Positions 16,199-24,378 of a DNA stretch of 64,000 nucleotides are shown here, in pieces. Both the position numbers and the translations under genes were made by a program. The first letter of the stretch is position 1. Every line of letters begins with the position of its first letter. Source of the DNA: Candidatus Methylobacter titanis (GTDB lineage: Bacteria; Pseudomonadota; Gammaproteobacteria; Methylococcales; Methylomonadaceae); assembly GCA_029946125.1 (NCBI GenBank), contig JAQSDX010000009.1, positions 17,941 through 81,940 on the forward strand. The letters run 5' to 3'. A model generated the notes under the pieces. That model was not told the origin of the DNA. It worked only from the letters and a program-made list of their open reading frames with translations, and did no database searches.

Positions 16199-18616
16199 TT
16201 ACAACTTCCGGTTTAATCGCCGTTCAGTTTCCAATACCAGCTGCGTAGTCTGTAACACGGTATCGGGATTCAAACTCATCGAGTCGATGCCAATTTCTAC
16301 CAGAAATTCCGCCATCTCGGGATAGTCCGACGGGGCCTGACCGCAAAGTCCGCAATGTTTACCGTTACGATGCGCACCTTCAACAGCAAGACGTATCATT
16401 TCTTTAACACCGGGATCGCGTTCGTCAAAATCTTCGGCGATGATCGCGGAGTCGCGATCTACGCCCAAGGTAAGCTGGGTCAAATCATTGGAGCCGATAG
16501 AAAAGCCGTCGAAATACTCGGAAAAGGCGTCGATTTGAATGACATTATTGGGAATCTCACACATCACGTAAATTTCCAAACCTTGCTCCCCGCGCTTCAA
16601 ACCAAGCTGCGCCATGTAATCGAGGACACGTCGGGCTTCCTCTACTCGGCGACAAAAGGGGATCATCACAATAACATTGACTAAGCCCATTTCCTCACGC
16701 ACCCGTTTCATGGCCTTACATTCCAACGCAAAACCTTCTGCGTAAGCGGGATGGATGTAACGCGACGCGCCGCGAAAACCGATCATCGGATTGGCTTCGT
16801 CAAACTCAAACCAGCGCCCGCCAAGCAAAGTGGCGTATTCGTTGGTTTTAAAATCCGACATGCGCACGACGACGGGCTTGGGATAAAATGCGGCGGCAAT
16901 AGTGCCGACACCTTCCGATAGTTTCTGCACAAAGTAATCTTCAGCGCTGGCATAATTGCGCGTTAACTGGCCCAGCTGTTCCCGCTCACCGGCGTTCTGA
17001 ACCTGCTCAGGATGAATCAACGCCATAGGATGCGCCTTGATGTATTCGGTTATGATAAATTCCATCCGTGCCAAACCCACGCCGTCATTGGGCAGAAAAC
17101 TGGTTTTAAAAGCCAGTTCGGGGTTGCCGATATTGAGCATGATTTTGGTTTTTGGATGTTGCAGACCCGACAAGTCGGTGCTTTTAATATCGAAGTCGAG
17201 CAGGCCGGAATAGACCTTGCCGACATCGCCTTCGGCGCAGGATACGGTGACAGGGCTATTGTTTTTAATCAGGGTCGTGGCATTATCGCAACCGACAACG
17301 GCGGGAACGCCCAATTCGCGGGAGATAATCGCCGCATGACAGGTGCGTCCACCCCGGTTAGTGATTATCGCCGAAGCTATTTTCATCACCGGCTCCCAAT
17401 CCGGCGTGGTCATATCGGCAACCAGCACATCGCCTGGGTTAAAGGTATTTAGCTGCTCGACGTTATCGATAATCCGCGCATTGCCGGCGGCAATCTTGCT
17501 GCCCACCGCATGACCGGTAATCATTGGCTCAGCCTTGTCTTTAAGGCGGTATTGCTCCAAGATCATGCCGCGCAACTGGGAAACCACGGTTTCCGGCCGC
17601 GCCTGAACGATATAAAGCGTACCGTCAAGTCCGTCTTTCGCCCATTCAATATCCATCGGTTTAGCCTGACCCGCTTTGGTACTGTAATGTTTTTCGATTT
17701 TAATGGCGTAGTCGGCGAGGGTTAAAACATCGGCATCGTTAAGGCAAAAGCGGTTGCGCTGTTCGGCAGAGGTCGCAATATTGCGGGTAGCTTCACGGGT
17801 CCGTCTATCGCTATAGATCATTTTTATTTTTTTCGCGCCCAAGGTGCGTCTTAATACCGCCCGATGTCCCTGCTCAAAAGTGGGCTTGTGTACATAAAAC
17901 TCGTCCGGGTCCACCGCGCCTTGCACGACATTTTCACCCAAGCCGTATGCGCCGGTAATAAACACTACATCGCTAAATCCCGATTCGGTATCCAGCGAAA
18001 ACATCACGCCGCTGGCATCCAGATCTGAGCGCACCATTTTCATAATGCCTATCGACAAAGCCAGTTTGAAATGATCGAAGCCTTGATCGATACGGTAATG
18101 AATGGCGCGATCGGTGAACAGGCTGGCAAAACAGCGTTTGCAGGAGTCCAATAATGCCTGATCGCCGCGTATGTTGAGGAAAGTATCCTGTTGTCCGGCA
18201 AAACTGGCGGTCGGTAAATCTTCGGCGGTGGCAGAACTACGCACGGCAACGCTTAAATCATCGCCATACTGCTGTTTTAATTGTTTGAAAGCCTCGATAA
18301 TTTGCTGCTCAAGGTCTTCAGGAAAACGTGCAGCGTAGATTATCTCCCTGGCTTTACGCGCGCGTTTGGCAAGATCGGTGACATCGTCAGGATTCAAGTC
18401 ATCCAATGCTTGATGCAGCGCCTCCCAGCTATGGGTGTGCTCCAGTACATAACGGTAAGCCTCGGCGGTTACGGCAAAACCATTTGGAATTTGGATACCT
18501 TGCGTCGTTAGTTCCCGGTACATCTCACCTAGCGAGGCATTCTTGCCCCCTACGAGAGGGACATCGTCAATGGTTAGTTCATTAAACCAACGGATATAGT
18601 TTGCTTGCTCTGACAT
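16199..18616 (-). CDS. ppsA: Phosphoenolpyruvate synthase
   Basis: Converts pyruvate, ATP and water to PEP, AMP and phosphate, feeding gluconeogenesis; in methanotrophs this links assimilated C1 carbon to sugar synthesis. The protein is about 805 residues. Motifs are VPLVGGKNASLGEMY and AVRSSATAEDLPTASFAGQQDT in the ATP-grasp part, GGRTCHAAIISRELGVPAV around the phosphohistidine, and KHCGLCGQAPSDYPE with the C-terminal catalytic cysteine. AAGGAG lies 5 nt before the second of two adjacent ATGs, so 18616 is preferred over 18619. Confidence 0.95.
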   Translation of the reverse strand: MSEQANYIRWFNELTIDDVPLVGGKNASLGEMYRELTTQGIQIPNGFAVTAEAYRYVLEHTHSWEALHQALDDLNPDDVTDLAKRARKAREIIYAARFPEDLEQQIIEAFKQLKQQYGDDLSVAVRSSATAEDLPTASFAGQQDTFLNIRGDQALLDSCKRCFASLFTDRAIHYRIDQGFDHFKLALSIGIMKMVRSDLDASGVMFSLDTESGFSDVVFITGAYGLGENVVQGAVDPDEFYVHKPTFEQGHRAVLRRTLGAKKIKMIYSDRRTREATRNIATSAEQRNRFCLNDADVLTLADYAIKIEKHYSTKAGQAKPMDIEWAKDGLDGTLYIVQARPETVVSQLRGMILEQYRLKDKAEPMITGHAVGSKIAAGNARIIDNVEQLNTFNPGDVLVADMTTPDWEPVMKIASAIITNRGGRTCHAAIISRELGVPAVVGCDNATTLIKNNSPVTVSCAEGDVGKVYSGLLDFDIKSTDLSGLQHPKTKIMLNIGNPELAFKTSFLPNDGVGLARMEFIITEYIKAHPMALIHPEQVQNAGEREQLGQLTRNYASAEDYFVQKLSEGVGTIAAAFYPKPVVVRMSDFKTNEYATLLGGRWFEFDEANPMIGFRGASRYIHPAYAEGFALECKAMKRVREEMGLVNVIVMIPFCRRVEEARRVLDYMAQLGLKRGEQGLEIYVMCEIPNNVIQIDAFSEYFDGFSIGSNDLTQLTLGVDRDSAIIAEDFDERDPGVKEMIRLAVEGAHRNGKHCGLCGQAPSDYPEMAEFLVEIGIDSMSLNPDTVLQTTQLVLETERRLNRKL

Positions 18617-18718
18617 CATAACTCCTTAATAGAATGCTTATTTATTGATGCATCTAGGTTATTAATCAGCTTTTATTTTTTCAACTCAATTACTTATAAA
18701 AATAACCGTAGCGTCTAT

Positions 18719-18737
18719 ATGTGACAATAGGTCACAT
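18719..18737. promoter_or_regulatory. Inverted repeat, possible operator
   Basis: ATGTGAC (18719-18725) and GTCACAT (18731-18737) form a perfect 7-bp inverted repeat with a 5-bp centre. It resembles a CRP/FNR-type site, but the TGTGA-to-TCACA spacing is 7 and not 6. It lies between ppsA (leftward) and the putative rightward small transcript, so it could control either. Confidence 0.45.
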
Positions 18738-18771
18738 TATCATTCTGCCTTGGCATTGCTAACATATCAAT

Positions 18772-18833
18772 ATGCGCTCTTACTTACCTTCTCTTGGTAA
18801 GGGAGCCTAAATCTATTAGGCTCCCCTTTTTTT
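18772..18833 (+). ncRNA. Putative small transcript, possibly with a 12-residue ORF
   Basis: The segment holds a CTTACC/GGTAAG hairpin (18783-18801) directly followed by a strong + strand terminator, although both neighbouring genes run on the - strand. ATG at 18772 opens a 12-codon frame (MRSYLPSLGKGA) whose stop falls in the terminator stem; no ribosome binding site is visible. A small RNA or leaderless peptide is the simplest explanation for an orphan + strand terminator. The 5' end is unknown. Confidence 0.35.
18801..18833 (+). terminator. Intrinsic terminator on the + strand
   Basis: GGGAGCCTAA (18801-18810) pairs perfectly with TTAGGCTCCC (18816-18825) across a 5-nt loop, and a T7 run follows. 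The orientation is + only. No annotated + strand gene lies upstream for more than 3 kb. Confidence 0.85.
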
Positions 18834-18867
18834 AAATTTTTTGTTGACTTCAACAGGTTGAAATTGA

Positions 18868-19596
18868 TTAAACGGCAATACCTACCTGTAATGCATCAAA
18901 CCAGTCTAAAAAGCGTTTGACATCATCACCTTTAAACATCCGCCCATGCTGTGGAGCCAAAATATCTATATCCAGATTTCTTACCCTTTCAATCCAGACT
19001 CTCTTGGCCTGATTTGACGGCATCATTCGTTGATGCCAATGACGCATTTTTTCAACATGTGCGGTGAAATTATCAACAAACACGGGGGCATCGGGCGCTT
19101 CAAAAGCGGCTCCGATATCCCCTGTCATCAAAATTTTAGCCTGCGGGTCATAGACATGAAAATTACCGGGCGAATGCAAATAATGGGCAGGAATGATCTG
19201 CAATTCCACAGAACCCAGTTTAATGGTTCCACCATTATCTGGAATAGGTACATATTCTATTGATTCACAGCTGTAATGCCGCAAGAAACCCTCCCAAATA
19301 GCCGGCGCATGAAGTTTGGCATTGGTTAACGCCTGGTCCCACAAACCCAGCGATGAGATCACATCAGGATCCTGATGTGAAGCGAACAGATCCGTTATTT
19401 GATCCACCGGGGCATGATGCAATACCGCTGCCATCATCGGCGCAAACAGCTCGGCACCACCTGGATCCAAAAGTAGGCATCGATCAGCCGTGCGCACCAC
19501 ATATTGGTTGGTATCGATTATATTAGCGGGTTTACTTTCATCCCTTCCAAACATAATCCATTGGTGTGATCCTTCATAAATCTTGGTCATTTTCAT
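18868..19596 (-). CDS. ODP-type oxygen-binding diiron protein (metallo-beta-lactamase fold)
   Basis: This 242-residue protein has the metallo-beta-lactamase fold of flavodiiron proteins without the flavodoxin domain. Visible features are the opening FGRDESKPANIIDTNQYVV, the metal motif SHQDPDVISS (HxDxD form), HYLHSPGNFHVYDP, the aspartate of LMTGDIG and the histidine of PQHGRMF. These match the ODP family; its characterised Treponema denticola member binds O2 at a diiron centre and signals to the chemotaxis kinase. It is the last gene of the chemosensory region, directly after a soluble MCP-tip-like gene. Inference: a cytoplasmic oxygen input to this array. A generic MBL-fold hydrolase is the alternative. 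Confidence 0.72.
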   Translation of the reverse strand: MKMTKIYEGSHQWIMFGRDESKPANIIDTNQYVVRTADRCLLLDPGGAELFAPMMAAVLHHAPVDQITDLFASHQDPDVISSLGLWDQALTNAKLHAPAIWEGFLRHYSCESIEYVPIPDNGGTIKLGSVELQIIPAHYLHSPGNFHVYDPQAKILMTGDIGAAFEAPDAPVFVDNFTAHVEKMRHWHQRMMPSNQAKRVWIERVRNLDIDILAPQHGRMFKGDDVKRFLDWFDALQVGIAV

Positions 19597-19629
19597 AGAA
19601 AAACAATGCCCTCTGCTGTTAGCGGCTAT

Positions 19630-20238
19630 TTAGTTATTGCGATAAATGGATAATGCAATTCTGCATCGCTGCACATTATCGTGAATAGTATGCGCAGCTT
19701 TATCTACACTTTCAGCAACGGCCTGCAAGCTCTGTAAATATTCACCCGCCTGTGATGCTTCAATCCTTGAGTTTGCAGCGATAACTCGTGCAGCACGGGC
19801 ATGATGCATCACCGCTTCAAGTTGTCCTAACAGTTGCGAGACATCCCGTTTAAACTGTCTCTGACAATCTTGCATCGAAAGTCTTGCATTATCTAATGGC
19901 TCCTGCATCGTATTAGCGTAAACAGCATCTCCAGCCATTTTTGCAGCCAACTCAAATTTATTATAAGCAGTCGTTTTTTGGAATTCATTGACAGTTAATC
20001 GATATAACACCAGTGCATGTATATTGATATCGGTAACCAATTCAATTGTTTCTTTAGCCAGTTCATTAATAAAATCGGTAATCGGCTGAAATCCTTTCGC
20101 CTTATCTCCCGCCCTAAAGGCAATAGCCTTGGCATTGGCCGCTGCTAATGATATTTCCTTGGCCACCACCATGACTGCACTTAACTCCGAGGTAATGGAA
20201 GCTACCGCAACAAATTGTGATTTAGTCTGATTAGTCAT
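19630..20238 (-). CDS. Soluble helical protein resembling an MCP signalling tip
   Basis: This 202-residue helical protein has no membrane segment. Two parts resemble the hairpin tip of chemoreceptors: KEISLAAANAKAIAFRAGDK followed by GFQPITDFINELA (about 27-60), and ARVIAANSRIEASQAGE followed by YLQSLQAVAESV (about 150-180). The second matches the NLLALNASVEAARAGE tip seen in the receptor of this cluster. It starts downstream of cheB and is followed 33 nt later by the ODP-type gene. It may couple that protein to CheA/CheW, by inference only. It lacks the long coiled-coil stalk and any sensor domain. Confidence 0.6.
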   Translation of the reverse strand: MTNQTKSQFVAVASITSELSAVMVVAKEISLAAANAKAIAFRAGDKAKGFQPITDFINELAKETIELVTDINIHALVLYRLTVNEFQKTTAYNKFELAAKMAGDAVYANTMQEPLDNARLSMQDCQRQFKRDVSQLLGQLEAVMHHARAARVIAANSRIEASQAGEYLQSLQAVAESVDKAAHTIHDNVQRCRIALSIYRNN

Positions 20239-20380
20239 ATTTAATTAAACAGTGTAAAAAGTAATATTTTTTTAAATTCTGTACATGGCGAAATACGCTC
20301 TTAGCCTGTTAGGATAAGTTTTGATGTGTAAACGTTGCCCGCTACAGTAAAAAGAGTGAGTAAGATAATATCAAAGAATC

Positions 20381-20409
20381 TTATCAGCTTATTTTCTAGT
20401 TAACTTTGC
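20381..20409 (-). promoter_or_regulatory. Possible sigma-28 (FliA) promoter
   Basis: On the - strand, CAAAGTTA and GCTGATAA are separated by 12 nt, close to the FliA pattern TAAAGTTT-N11-GCCGATAA. It lies about 145 nt upstream of the MCP-tip-like gene. The match is imperfect in both boxes and in spacing. Confidence 0.3.
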
Positions 20410-20431
20410 TAATACTGCCAGACTTAACTAA

Positions 20432-20523
20432 CTGATTTTATCCAGGAAGACAAAAACCCATAACTTACAAAGCAAAAAATAACCGTAAGTTATTGATAAT
20501 TCGCAGTCGGTGCGTAACATCAG
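20432..20523. mobile_element. MITE-like element, copy 1, overlapping the cheB stop
   Basis: About 92 bp, closely similar to 43551-43641. The right end is GGTGCGTAACATCAG and the left end CTGATTTTATCCAGG is a diverged complement of it. An internal TAACTTA/TAAGTTA inverted repeat is present. Flanks TTAACTAA and TTAATTAA match at 7 of 8 positions and may be a target duplication. The stop codon of cheB (20520-20522) lies in the terminal repeat. Confidence 0.75.
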
Positions 20524-21614
20524 TTAATTAAGCTTAAAACTTTACTCGAAACATTTTCTAACGGTACGACATAATCAGTACAACCTAACTTAAATGCAGC
20601 ACCCGGCATACCCCAAACCACACTGGTTTGTTCATCCTGAATAACTGTTTTAGCGCCCGCATCATGCATTTCTTTCATGCCCATGGCTCCGTCAGCGCCC
20701 ATGCCTGTTAATAACACCGCAACGGCATTAGCCCCAGCACATTGCGCAGCTGAACGAAACAGAACATCAACGGAAGGTTTATGTCGATTAACAGGCAATC
20801 CATCGCTCAACTGAATAATATATTTACCTCCGTCTCTAATCACCAGCATGTGCATGTCTCCGGGTGAAAGATAAATATTACCCGGCTCAATCGTCTGACC
20901 ATGCTTGGGAATACAAGCTGACATTTCCGTTACCAGGTCAACATGCCGGACAAATGATGCACTAAATGCAGCGGGTAAATGTTGGGTTATTAAAATAGGC
21001 GGGGTATTTGCCGGAAAGCCTTTAACAACGGCTTTAATGGCCTCCGTTCCTCCCGTTGAGGCGCCCAAGACAATTATCTTACTGGTGGAACTAATAGGCG
21101 TTTTTATCGGCGCGGCTTTAAGAATCACATCAACTGAGTGTTTTTCTGAAACATCAGCAACGGTTGCAACAGGACTTTTAGGCTTGATTGCTCTATTGTA
21201 AATATTGCCGACTTTAGCCTGGGCAGCGCCGATAACTTTGGAAATAATTTCCTCGGCATACTCATTCAGCGTATTAACAACATCAACCTTGGGTTTAGCA
21301 ATAAAATCGACCGCACCTAGCGCCAGAGCATTTAAAGTGGCCTCCGCACCATGTTCAGTCAGCGTAGAGATCATGACAACCGGTGTAGGCCTTAAGCGCA
21401 TCAAGTTGCTCAAGAAGGTTATCCCGTCCATATGCGGCATTTCAATATCCAGCGTCAATACATCAGGATTTAATGCCTTAATCATCTCTCGGGCAATAAG
21501 AGGATCCGCTGCTGCACCGACAACTTCAATATCGGGTGACGAACTTAAAACTTCAGTCAATATTTTCCTAATTAATGCTGAATCATCAATAACCAATACG
21601 CGTATCTTACCCAT
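20520..21614 (-). CDS. cheB: Chemotaxis protein-glutamate methylesterase/deamidase
   Basis: Removes methyl groups from receptor glutamates (adaptation) and is activated by phosphorylation from CheA. The protein is 364 residues. The receiver domain (1-125) has VIDDS, the phosphoacceptor in [12 protein letters not shown] and the lysine of IAKPKVD. After a linker (about 135-180), the methylesterase domain has the catalytic serine in GASTGGTEA, histidine in TQHLPAAF and aspartate in GMGADGAMG. The end KVLSLIN-stop runs into the MITE-like element. A receiver-only paralogue lies upstream. Confidence 0.93.
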   Translation of the reverse strand: MGKIRVLVIDDSALIRKILTEVLSSSPDIEVVGAAADPLIAREMIKALNPDVLTLDIEMPHMDGITFLSNLMRLRPTPVVMISTLTEHGAEATLNALALGAVDFIAKPKVDVVNTLNEYAEEIISKVIGAAQAKVGNIYNRAIKPKSPVATVADVSEKHSVDVILKAAPIKTPISSTSKIIVLGASTGGTEAIKAVVKGFPANTPPILITQHLPAAFSASFVRHVDLVTEMSACIPKHGQTIEPGNIYLSPGDMHMLVIRDGGKYIIQLSDGLPVNRHKPSVDVLFRSAAQCAGANAVAVLLTGMGADGAMGMKEMHDAGAKTVIQDEQTSVVWGMPGAAFKLGCTDYVVPLENVSSKVLSLIN

Positions 21615-21776
21615 AAGTCCACTCTAAAAGAAGTCCACCATCACCGTTAATAGGTGCATGTTTAATGTCGATTGTTACCACTTTATTTTAAGCGATTACA
21701 TCATTACTGGAGTTCGCGACATGCACACGTTTTTCCCTGCGCGCTACCGCTCCAGAATTTCTGATTGCAGACTTCA
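21615..21776 (-). pseudogene. Remnant of the cheD 3' end from a tandem duplication
   Basis: Read on the - strand, the DNA before cheB (a HAPINGDG-like stretch, then GGACTT and the ATG) parallels the real cheD 3' end (NAPVEGEVELF) before the receiver-only copy. An upstream AVARREKRV resembles cheD TVIRRERQY, with stops and shifts between. This marks a duplication of cheD-end plus cheB, followed by a deletion. Confidence 0.6.
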
Positions 21777-22196
21777 TTATTCAAGCCTTCTAATATTAGC
21801 TTTTGACGCGACTATTACCTTAGTAATAATATCATCGGCATAGTCATTTAATGCGTTTTCTACATCCATTGTTGGTTTAGCTATAAAATCTACTGCACCC
21901 AACTCCAAAGCAGTTAACGTAACTTCAGCATTACTTTCTGTGAGCGCTGAAATCATCACAACGGGCATTGGCCTCAAACGCATCAAATTACGTAAAAAGG
22001 TTATTCCGTCCATACGCGGCATTTCAATATCCAAAGTCAATACATCAGGATTTAATGCCTTAATCATCTCCCGGGCAATAAGAGGATCTTCGGCAGCGCC
22101 AACTACTTCAATATCTGGAGACGAATTTAAAATCTCAGTCAGTACCTTTCTGATTAGCAATGAATCATCAATAATCAATACACGAATTTTACTCAT
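21777..22196 (-). CDS. Receiver-only CheB paralogue (methylesterase domain lost)
   Basis: This 139-residue protein aligns with the receiver domain of the neighbouring CheB over almost its whole length, with roughly four in five residues identical (shared [30 protein letters not shown] and [10 protein letters not shown]). The phosphoacceptor aspartate (DIEMPRMDG), the DD pair and the lysine are kept. It ends at KANIRRLE just after the receiver domain, so no esterase activity is possible. It starts 9 nt after cheD. It could act as a phosphate sink or competitor, or be a decaying duplicate; the intact frame favours retention. Confidence 0.75.
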   Translation of the reverse strand: MSKIRVLIIDDSLLIRKVLTEILNSSPDIEVVGAAEDPLIAREMIKALNPDVLTLDIEMPRMDGITFLRNLMRLRPMPVVMISALTESNAEVTLTALELGAVDFIAKPTMDVENALNDYADDIITKVIVASKANIRRLE

Positions 22197-22205
22197 TGTA
22201 TACTC

Positions 22206-22844
22206 TTAAAAAAGCTCGACTTCACCTTCAACAGGTGCATTTTTAATCTCGTTAAAGTACTGCCGCTCTCTTCTTATAACAGTATCATTATGTAAATCTT
22301 TGATTTTTTTCATTCCGACTTTACCTGTTTTAGGAAAGTAAATTATTTTCCTGGGATAAATATCACCCAAATCCTGAGATAAAAGAGCCAGTCCTTCTGT
22401 ATCGATATACTCCAAGATAAAGTCAATATTTTTAAGACCGACATCAGTCAAGGTTGGAATGATTTTACCTCCGCCAAATACCTTAACTTCCAGGTTTTTT
22501 CTTTTACCACCATTACTGAGAATAGTATTAATTAAATGTTCCATGGCAAAATTTCCATAGCGGGTTGCATTGCCAACCACCGCCTCATTACCTTGTTTTA
22601 GCTTATCGGCTGTAGTTTCCGGCAACATAAAATGATTCATCCCGCCCAAACCTGTCACTTTGTCCCGAATACAGGCCGATATACAAGAACCTAATACCGT
22701 TGTAATCAATTCATCTTCCTGAGTGACATAATACTCACCCGGCAAAATCTTTGCCGCAATCACACCGTGGTCTTTATCCATATATCGGTTAATGTGATCA
22801 AAGCCGTCTATGGAAGGTAGACCAACATCTTTACTAATATTCAT
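22206..22844 (-). CDS. cheD: Chemoreceptor glutamine deamidase
   Basis: Deamidates receptor glutamines to glutamates that CheR can methylate. The protein is 212 residues. The active-site cysteine lies in TTVLGSCISACIRD and the histidine in GGMNHFMLPE; the GNATRYGNFAMEHLIN and KVFGGGKII segments are also typical. The C-terminal extension (about 165-212) ends NAPVEGEVELF. It lies 6 nt downstream of cheR and 9 nt upstream of the receiver-only cheB copy. Confidence 0.92.
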   Translation of the reverse strand: MNISKDVGLPSIDGFDHINRYMDKDHGVIAAKILPGEYYVTQEDELITTVLGSCISACIRDKVTGLGGMNHFMLPETTADKLKQGNEAVVGNATRYGNFAMEHLINTILSNGGKRKNLEVKVFGGGKIIPTLTDVGLKNIDFILEYIDTEGLALLSQDLGDIYPRKIIYFPKTGKVGMKKIKDLHNDTVIRRERQYFNEIKNAPVEGEVELF

Positions 22845-22850
22845 GAATGT

Positions 22851-23690
22851 TCACGTCTTTTTCCGGTAACTGGTACACGCAACCAACTCAAATTCATTTG
22901 AAAGTTGGTTTAATGACTCTGAATGTCCAATAAATAACCATGACCGACTAGACAACATTTGAGCATATCTTTTCGCGAGTGAGATCTTGGTTTCACGATC
23001 AAAGTATATAAGAACATTACGACAAAAAATAAAGTCAAAATGACACTTCATCGGCCAATCCTGCATTAAATTTAATTTTTTAAACTGAATAATTTGTTGT
23101 AATTGATGTCTTACTTTAACTTGGCCTGACTGCGATGATTTACCCCGCATAAACCAACGCTTAAGCATCTCTTCTGACAAATCACTGACACGATCTTCGG
23201 TATAAACGCCATCCGAGGCTGTTTGTAAAACATGGGTATCCAAATCAGTTGCTAAAATTTTAATATCCCAGTCACCGGGTACATTTTCCAACAAGGTAAT
23301 CGCTAAAGAGTAAGACTCTTCGCCCGTAGAACAACCGGCGGACCACACCCTGATTTGTCGTGAGGCTTTATTTCTGATCAAAATTTCTGGAATAACAACA
23401 TCACGGACATAATCGAAATGATGTATTTCTCTAAAAAAGGCGGTTAAATTGGTTGTTATGGCGTTGATAAATTCAGTAAACTCGTGATCCGGATAATCTT
23501 TAAGGTACTGGCAATAGGCTTCAAAGTCCGCTAACCCAAGCTTTCTTACCCGCTTGGATAATCTGGAATAAAACATATCAAATCTTTCATCAGGAACCTG
23601 GATACCTGAATGCTCATTAGACAACTTTCTTAAAAAATTAAAATCATCAGCTGTGAATTTAAATTCGCGATCCTTCTCAACAATAGCCAT
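22851..23690 (-). CDS. cheR: Chemotaxis protein methyltransferase
   Basis: Uses S-adenosylmethionine to methylate receptor glutamates. The protein is 279 residues, standard length. It has an N-terminal helical domain (FTADDFNFLRKLSNEHSGI), the SAM-binding VWSAGCSTGEESYSLAI and the FDFIFCRNVLIYFD motif. The receptor in this cluster ends in EWEEF, a plausible docking pentapeptide for CheR. It is 28 nt downstream of the STAS gene. Confidence 0.94.
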   Translation of the reverse strand: MAIVEKDREFKFTADDFNFLRKLSNEHSGIQVPDERFDMFYSRLSKRVRKLGLADFEAYCQYLKDYPDHEFTEFINAITTNLTAFFREIHHFDYVRDVVIPEILIRNKASRQIRVWSAGCSTGEESYSLAITLLENVPGDWDIKILATDLDTHVLQTASDGVYTEDRVSDLSEEMLKRWFMRGKSSQSGQVKVRHQLQQIIQFKKLNLMQDWPMKCHFDFIFCRNVLIYFDRETKISLAKRYAQMLSSRSWLFIGHSESLNQLSNEFELVACTSYRKKT

Positions 23691-23718
23691 TTCTAATCCC
23701 TTCCCCGCCCATCAAAAG

Positions 23719-24378
23719 TCACAGGTCATGAACATCAAGCACATCCAGCAAACCCAACAACTGCGCAGATTCAACAAATCGAGGGGATGGATAAATAATA
23801 GTGACTTTCTTTTGCAACTTATCTGCATTTTTTTTCAATGAAACCAGTAGCTGCAAAGTAGCCGTATCGATTGACGATACGTCAGATGCATTTATTTCGA
23901 TTTCATCATGTACAGCCAAGATATTCTTCAGTTGTTCGTGCAACTTGGCGACATTTTGAATAGTCAAGGTAGCGTCTAAATCAATTTGTGAATCCGGCTC
24001 TTCTGGCGAAAAATTCTCGGCAACTGCTTCTGCGTCGCCTAAAGCGCCTACTGTTGGTGCTCTACCTCCTGCATCCATGCAGTCGTCGGCAACTGCTTCA
24101 GCCATGATCGCACTATCGCTTGCGCTCTCAGTTTCATCTATCATTACTTTATCTTGTTCAGTCGCTAAAGCCATACCTTCTTCGGCATCTTCTATCAAAT
24201 CATCTGAATAATCATCGGTCATGCTCATTTCATTATCAATGAATGGCTGCTCTTCCAATGAAGTGTCGTCACCGCCACAATATTCATTAGCAATTATTTC
24301 TTCATTTTTATCAGTGCTGGCCTCCATCCACGCTAAAGGATCGTAGCCGATTAAATCATTTTCTTCAGTTGTTGCCAT
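23719..24378 (-). CDS. STAS-domain protein of the chemosensory cluster with a repeat-encoded insertion
   Basis: This 219-residue protein has an acidic, low-complexity N-terminal part (1-130) and a C-terminal STAS domain (about 133-219), with DLDATLTIQNVAKLHEQL, INASDVSSIDTATLQLLVSL and LGLLDVLDVHDL. It is related to anti-sigma-factor antagonists; the target here is unknown. Residues ADDCMDAGGRAPTVGALGD in the acidic part are encoded by a dispersed repeat inserted in frame. It overlaps the parA end by 14 nt, so the two are probably translationally coupled and may act together in array positioning or signalling (inference). Confidence 0.78.
   Translation of the reverse strand: MATTEENDLIGYDPLAWMEASTDKNEEIIANEYCGGDDTSLEEQPFIDNEMSMTDDYSDDLIEDAEEGMALATEQDKVMIDETESASDSAIMAEAVADDCMDAGGRAPTVGALGDAEAVAENFSPEEPDSQIDLDATLTIQNVAKLHEQLKNILAVHDEIEINASDVSSIDTATLQLLVSLKKNADKLQKKVTIIYPSPRFVESAQLLGLLDVLDVHDL
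24018..24098. repeat. Dispersed repeat, copy B, in frame inside the STAS gene
   Basis: Contains CTACCTCC and the perfect palindrome CTGCATCCATGCAG. The 14-bp TCGGCAACTGCTTC occurs on both sides (24017-24030 and 24086-24099), 69 bp apart, so the insertion adds 23 codons and keeps frame. Related to 1556-1602 and 50586-50682. Confidence 0.75.
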
